Assembly (NCBI RefSeq): GCF_900111095.1
Contig: NZ_FOGB01000001.1
Span: 372,001-436,000, forward strand
DNA from: Amphritea atlantica
GTDB taxonomy: Bacteria; Pseudomonadota; Gammaproteobacteria; Pseudomonadales; Balneatricaceae
Reading direction: 5' to 3'
Length of the DNA: 64,000 nt
The position numbers and the translations under genes were made by a program. The notes beneath the pieces are model-generated. The model was not told the DNA's origin, did not search any database, and was given only the letters and a program-made list of their open reading frames with translations. How positions within the stretch are numbered: the first letter of the stretch is position 1; each line of letters opens with the position of its first letter. Of the stretch, positions 60,655 to 64,000 are shown in pieces.

Positions 60655-61613
60655 TGAGTGTTATCGATCAAATCCCGGTCAGGGTGACCGCCGTTAAGCA
60701 GGTCGCACCGATGATCAAAGAGTTTACGCTCGAAGCAATCGATGCTGAGCTGGTGCCTTTTTCGCCTGGTGCGCATGTAGTTGTGACGATGGGAGGCGCT
60801 GAGAACGAGCCAGCCTATCGCAATGCCTATTCACTGATGAGTAACCCTCAGGATAAGAGTCAGTATCGCATAGCGGTTCGTCTTCAGGAGGATTCCCGTG
60901 GTGGTTCACTCTACATGCATCAACAGATAGCGGTGGGAGATCAGTTGATGATCTCACCCCCGGCAAATCTTTTCGCGCCAGATTGGATGGCGAAAAAGCA
61001 TGTGTTGTTTGCCGGAGGGGTAGGCATCACTCCCTTCCTGTCCTATTTGCCGGAACTGCAGCAGCGTGAGACCGAGTTTGAACTGCACTATATGTTTCGT
61101 AGTAAACAGACAGGAGCCTACAGCGCTGAACTGGCGGAAACCTTAGATAACCATTGTAGCAACTATGATGCTGATCAGGGGAGCCGCTGCGATATCGCCG
61201 CGGTGTTGTCAGAGCAGCCTCTGGGTACACATTTTTACATCTGCGGTCCGCAATCTTTGATTGATTCTGTTAGGGCCATTGCGGACGAAATGGGCATTCC
61301 TGCCAGTGCGGTTCACTGGGAAGAGTTCGCTGGCGCGAAACCGGGCCAGCCCTTTGTGGTGGAGCTGAGTCGCAGTGGGGTAGAACTGGCCGTTTCTTCT
61401 GATAGCAGTTTGTTGGAGACCCTTGAAGGGGCTGATATTGCGATCCCTAACCTTTGTCGGGCTGGGGTTTGCGGCCAGTGTGTCTGCAAGGTGGCCGAGG
61501 GTGAAGTGGAACATCGGGATAGCTATCTGAGTGAGCCTGAGAAACAGTCGGGCCAGGTGATGATGCCCTGTGTTTCCCGGGCGGCAGGCGAACGACTGGT
61601 TTTAGATATTTAG
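60654..61613 (+). CDS. Flavin/[2Fe-2S] reductase subunit of the N-demethylase (PDR/VanB family)
   Basis: 319 residues. FMN-binding N-terminal barrel (AYRNAYSLMSNPQ, then EDSRGGSLYMHQ), NAD(P)H domain (LFAGGVGITPFLSYLPEL, FYICGPQSLID) and C-terminal plant-type [2Fe-2S] domain with ligands in CRAGVCGQCVCK and a final cysteine in MMPCVSRA. Order FMN-NAD-ferredoxin is that of phthalate dioxygenase reductase. It would pass electrons from NAD(P)H to the heme subunit encoded next. Confidence 0.9.
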   Translation: MSVIDQIPVRVTAVKQVAPMIKEFTLEAIDAELVPFSPGAHVVVTMGGAENEPAYRNAYSLMSNPQDKSQYRIAVRLQEDSRGGSLYMHQQIAVGDQLMISPPANLFAPDWMAKKHVLFAGGVGITPFLSYLPELQQRETEFELHYMFRSKQTGAYSAELAETLDNHCSNYDADQGSRCDIAAVLSEQPLGTHFYICGPQSLIDSVRAIADEMGIPASAVHWEEFAGAKPGQPFVVELSRSGVELAVSSDSSLLETLEGADIAIPNLCRAGVCGQCVCKVAEGEVEHRDSYLSEPEKQSGQVMMPCVSRAAGERLVLDI

Positions 61614-61625
61614 GAGAGCAGAGCA

Positions 61626-62645
61626 ATGCGTGTAGCACCGAAAGAGATTCAGAGTTTTCGTGATGATTTTACCTACAGTAACAGTGCTGAAGCGATTGAG
61701 CGTTTCCCCTTTCCTTTCGCTGAAGATGAATATCGTTATTCGGTGAATATGGAGCCTCACCTGCCAAAAGGGGGCGAGGGTTCGGCCTATGAGCATTTTC
61801 TCGATATTGATGAGCATTATCTGTCGGAAATGGCTGAGCGTGAGTTGGTCTTAAAAGAGATGCCGCATCGCTGTCTGGCGATGCCCCATATGGATCTGGC
61901 CTGCTGGGATATGGTTGAACGGATCATGGTGTCTCTGTCAGAGGATTATCCGGACTATTTCAGCCTGATCCGCGACGGCGATCACTGGAGCTGGGAAAAT
62001 AAACTACTGAATATTAAGGATCAGTTTACCTTTGGGGATAGCAGTTCGTTGCCGATGCCGCCGCTGGATTATATCGGTCGGCAGATGCAGGGGGATTTTG
62101 CTTTGCTGGATCAGCGCGAAGGTGATCTGTTCCTTGATGCGGGTATTATCACCTGTCCCGCGGACTGGTCACTGGCGTTTGATGCCGGGATGAGTTTTAA
62201 AGAGTGGCATGGTCCGGTACCGATGGCCCACGGAGAAGGGATCTTCGAACGGGCGCTGAAATACCTGATTGCGATCCCTGTGGGCAAACCGGTACGTCGT
62301 CTTAACTGGACCCTGACGGTGAATGCCCGAATGGACACCTCACCAGAGAAATATCACGAATGGGGCCATGAACGAACCTCTGTAACGCCTGAAAATGTGG
62401 GTGAAAAAGTCTATCTGCGGGTTGAGTTACAAGTGTTAGACCGGATGCCTCGCAGTAATGCGATGATGTTTAGCATCCGTACTTATCTGCTCAGTCTTGA
62501 AGATCTGGTGACCAATAAAGAGTGGGCAGTGCGGATGCACCGGGCGATGAAAACCCTGCCGGAGCCGTTGATCAACTACAAAGGATTAACCCGCTTTCAC
62601 GGGACTGTCGTGGATTATCTGGCGCAGTTTGATCCAGTAAACTGA
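61626..62645 (+). CDS. Heme-dependent oxidative N-demethylase (DUF3445 family)
   Basis: 339 residues. Recognised stretches are FPFPFAEDEYRYSVNMEPHL, LFLDAGIITCPADWSLAFDAG and ERFLKYLIAIP-like sequence (RALKYLIAIPVGKPVRRLNW) typical of DUF3445. Characterised members bind heme in a PAS-type fold and remove a methyl group from dimethylamine as formaldehyde. It forms an operon with the zinc-ribbon and reductase subunits, strongly supporting dimethylamine monooxygenase function. Confidence 0.88.
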   Translation: MRVAPKEIQSFRDDFTYSNSAEAIERFPFPFAEDEYRYSVNMEPHLPKGGEGSAYEHFLDIDEHYLSEMAERELVLKEMPHRCLAMPHMDLACWDMVERIMVSLSEDYPDYFSLIRDGDHWSWENKLLNIKDQFTFGDSSSLPMPPLDYIGRQMQGDFALLDQREGDLFLDAGIITCPADWSLAFDAGMSFKEWHGPVPMAHGEGIFERALKYLIAIPVGKPVRRLNWTLTVNARMDTSPEKYHEWGHERTSVTPENVGEKVYLRVELQVLDRMPRSNAMMFSIRTYLLSLEDLVTNKEWAVRMHRAMKTLPEPLINYKGLTRFHGTVVDYLAQFDPVN

Positions 62646-62715
62646 GGTTTTTACGGGGCAAACGTTTTGCAGCCCTGTTTTTCTATATGGTTAATCAGTA
62701 GTCAGGGTGAAAAAT

Positions 62716-63030
62716 ATGGGTTGGGTCTATCTCTGTATAGCCGGGATATTGGAGTGCCTCTGGGCGGTTGGGCTGAAATACAGCGATGGTTTTACCCGTT
62801 TATGGCCCTCGGTAATCAGTATCTCTTTGATCATTATCAGTCTTGGACTGTTGTCTCTGGCGATGCGCACTATTCCTGTAGGTACTGCTTATGCGGTATG
62901 GAGCGGCATTGGAGCGGCTATGCTGGCAGTCTACGGGATAATGTTTCTCGATGAATCCGGTAGTCTGATCCGAATCAGTTGCATCTTCATGATCATTGCT
63001 GGTGGTGCGGGACTCAAAGTGTTTGCCTGA
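62716..63030 (+). CDS. SMR-family guanidinium/quaternary ammonium exporter (SugE/Gdx type)
   Basis: ATG 62716, with CAGGGTG upstream, gives ~104 residues and four membrane helices; a GTG at 62707 would add three. GWVYLCIAGILECLWAVGLK (with the essential Glu), YSDGFTRLWPSVISI and TIPVGTAYAVWSGIGA match SugE/Gdx, which exports guanidinium and some methylated derivatives. It lies 70 bases after the DUF3445 gene and ten before the amidotransferase gene. It may export a methylated amine or guanidine by-product; no guanidine riboswitch was recognised upstream. Confidence 0.9.
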   Translation: MGWVYLCIAGILECLWAVGLKYSDGFTRLWPSVISISLIIISLGLLSLAMRTIPVGTAYAVWSGIGAAMLAVYGIMFLDESGSLIRISCIFMIIAGGAGLKVFA

Positions 63031-63039
63031 GGAAGATTA

Positions 63040-63723
63040 ATGGTTCGGGTGTTGATACTGCAACATGCAGAAGGTGAGTGGATCGGTTCAATGAATGACT
63101 GGTTTAGCGAACCATCCAGAGTGAGCGGTTTTACGTTGACGACTATTCGCCTTGATCATGGGGAGGCACTCCCCGGGCGAAACTCATTTGACTGGTTGCT
63201 GATTATGGGCGGGCCGATGAGTGTTAATGATGAATCTGACTATCCCTGGTTGTGTGAAGAGAAACAACTGATTCGTCAGTCTATTGCAGACAATAAAACT
63301 ATAATCGGGATCTGCCTTGGAGGCCAGTTGATTGCGTCAGCCGCCGGCGCTGAGGTATATCGAAACAGTGCTGTGGAGATCGGCTGGTTTCCGGTTATCA
63401 GAACCGATACTGATGTGACCTGGCTGCCTGAAACCGCCAGCTTGTTAAGCTGGCATGGAGATTGTTTCAGACTACCGGCTGGAGCCCGGCCTTTTGCCGC
63501 CAGTCGCATTACGCCCTGCCAGGGATTCAGTCTGGGGCCGCGTGTATGGGCATTGCAGTTTCATCTGGAAGCCCAGCCCGGAACCGTGGAGGCTTTTCTG
63601 GCGCTAGAACCCCATGGCTTGCCTGAAGGGAAATATGTCCAGCCGCAACAGCAACTGCTCAGTGAGGCTTTTCTCTCACGGAGCCAGACGATAATGCATG
63701 GGCTGCTGGATTCGCTGGTTTAG
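63040..63723 (+). CDS. Class I glutamine amidotransferase-like protein (DmmD-like)
   Basis: 227 residues with a class I GATase triad: nucleophile Cys ~92 in GICLGGQLIASAAG, and His/Glu in WALQFHLEAQPG; LLIMGGPMSVNDESDYPWL is the oxyanion-site region. Such a protein, often called DmmD, accompanies dimethylamine monooxygenase genes in marine bacteria; its exact role is not settled. It may handle ammonia or gamma-glutamyl intermediates. It follows SugE by ten bases. Confidence 0.85.
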   Translation: MVRVLILQHAEGEWIGSMNDWFSEPSRVSGFTLTTIRLDHGEALPGRNSFDWLLIMGGPMSVNDESDYPWLCEEKQLIRQSIADNKTIIGICLGGQLIASAAGAEVYRNSAVEIGWFPVIRTDTDVTWLPETASLLSWHGDCFRLPAGARPFAASRITPCQGFSLGPRVWALQFHLEAQPGTVEAFLALEPHGLPEGKYVQPQQQLLSEAFLSRSQTIMHGLLDSLV

Positions 63724-63804
63724 TCTGATCTTCCTGTTATGCTTAAGAGCATCAACTGATAGTTATCTTCAGATTAATGTCTAATCTTCCTGACAGGAGG
63801 CGTG

Positions 63805-64000
63805 ATGAATATATCATTAGCAACCCCGGATGATATTCCCGAGCTGTGTCGCTTGCTGGGCTATCTGTTTGCGCAGGAGTCGGAATTTAAACCCGATATC
63901 CAGCTACAACGGCAGGGATTGAAAGCGATAATAGAGTCGCCTGATAGCGGCACCATTCTGGTGAGCCGGGAGGCCGGTAGGCTGGTGGGTATGGTGAGTC
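63805..64000 (+). CDS. GNAT-family N-acetyltransferase, N-terminal fragment
   Basis: The reading frame starts at ATG 63805 with AGGAGG upstream and runs off the window end after 65 codons. The sequence [20 protein letters not shown], then [14 protein letters not shown], shows the first strand-helix of the GNAT fold and the beta4 start of the acetyl-CoA motif. Substrate cannot be judged from the fragment. Confidence 0.8.
   Translation, partial: MNISLATPDDIPELCRLLGYLFAQESEFKPDIQLQRQGLKAIIESPDSGTILVSREAGRLVGMVS

Noticed and set aside
1-64000. tRNA, rRNA, CRISPR arrays, insertion sequences
   Set aside because: None seen: no cloverleaf-like or rRNA sequence, no spaced direct repeats beyond the 15- and 24-base tandem arrays, and no transposase.

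Overview
The window reads as a chromosomal segment of a marine gammaproteobacterium. Proteins, codon use and gene content (TRAP transporter with a universal stress protein, GDH180-type glutamate dehydrogenase, PutA without a DNA-binding head, dimethylamine monooxygenase, many cyclic-nucleotide and c-di-GMP proteins) fit the Oceanospirillaceae (Amphritea/Neptuniibacter/Marinobacterium-like). This is judged from gene style only, not from a database search. No rRNA, tRNA, CRISPR array, insertion sequence or prophage was seen.

Layout. 1-6.6 kb: the end of a TRAP-transporter operon (substrate-binding protein, DctQ, DctM, UspA-type protein), a LysR regulator, and a divergent succinate-semialdehyde-dehydrogenase-like/omega-aminotransferase pair for catabolism of an amino-group compound. 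6.9-9.1 kb: RecQ-family helicase and a DUF1289 protein. 9.3-17.2 kb: an envelope and second-messenger locus with a Slam-like TPR/beta-barrel protein, a FecR-domain exported protein, a class II cAMP-phosphodiesterase-like enzyme, a CHASE2 class III cyclase and a GAF/HD-GYP protein. 17.5-22.2 kb: a bicupin coupled to an Nmad3-like protein, then an AraC regulator divergent from an ornithine-cyclodeaminase-family reductase and a DadA-like oxidase. 22.3-27.5 kb: a TetR-controlled RND/MMPL export operon with two copies of one perfect operator. 27.6-29.4 kb: Ap4A phosphorylase, a flavodoxin-like protein and a small orphan gene with its own promoter and terminator.

29.6-39.8 kb is the most unusual part: eleven or twelve co-directional, tightly spaced genes of unknown function, none with a signal peptide. 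They comprise a protein built of tandem L7/L12-C-terminal-like units, a helical-repeat protein, five clear paralogues and two degenerate relatives of one small alpha/beta family (distantly reminiscent of DUF2589), two PASTA domains, long coiled coils, and a terminal 713-residue protein with a hydrophobic, glycine-rich C-terminal membrane region. It looks like an uncharacterised self-assembling cytoplasmic or membrane-delivered complex.

39.8-54.9 kb: DMT exporter, Lrp regulator, NAD-glutamate dehydrogenase, PutP, bifunctional PutA (proline to glutamate to 2-oxoglutarate), a GGDEF-EAL protein with a ruined GGDEF motif, and a TatD-linked-type radical SAM protein. 55.0-58.9 kb: an arsenic cluster (ArsR, ArsP-like permease, redox-active thioredoxin-like protein, ArsJ-associated GAPDH, ArsJ). 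58.9-59.9 kb: an AT-rich JmjC/cupin_8 protein. 60.1-63.7 kb: a dimethylamine-monooxygenase-type operon with a SugE/Gdx exporter and a class I glutamine amidotransferase. The window ends inside a GNAT acetyltransferase.
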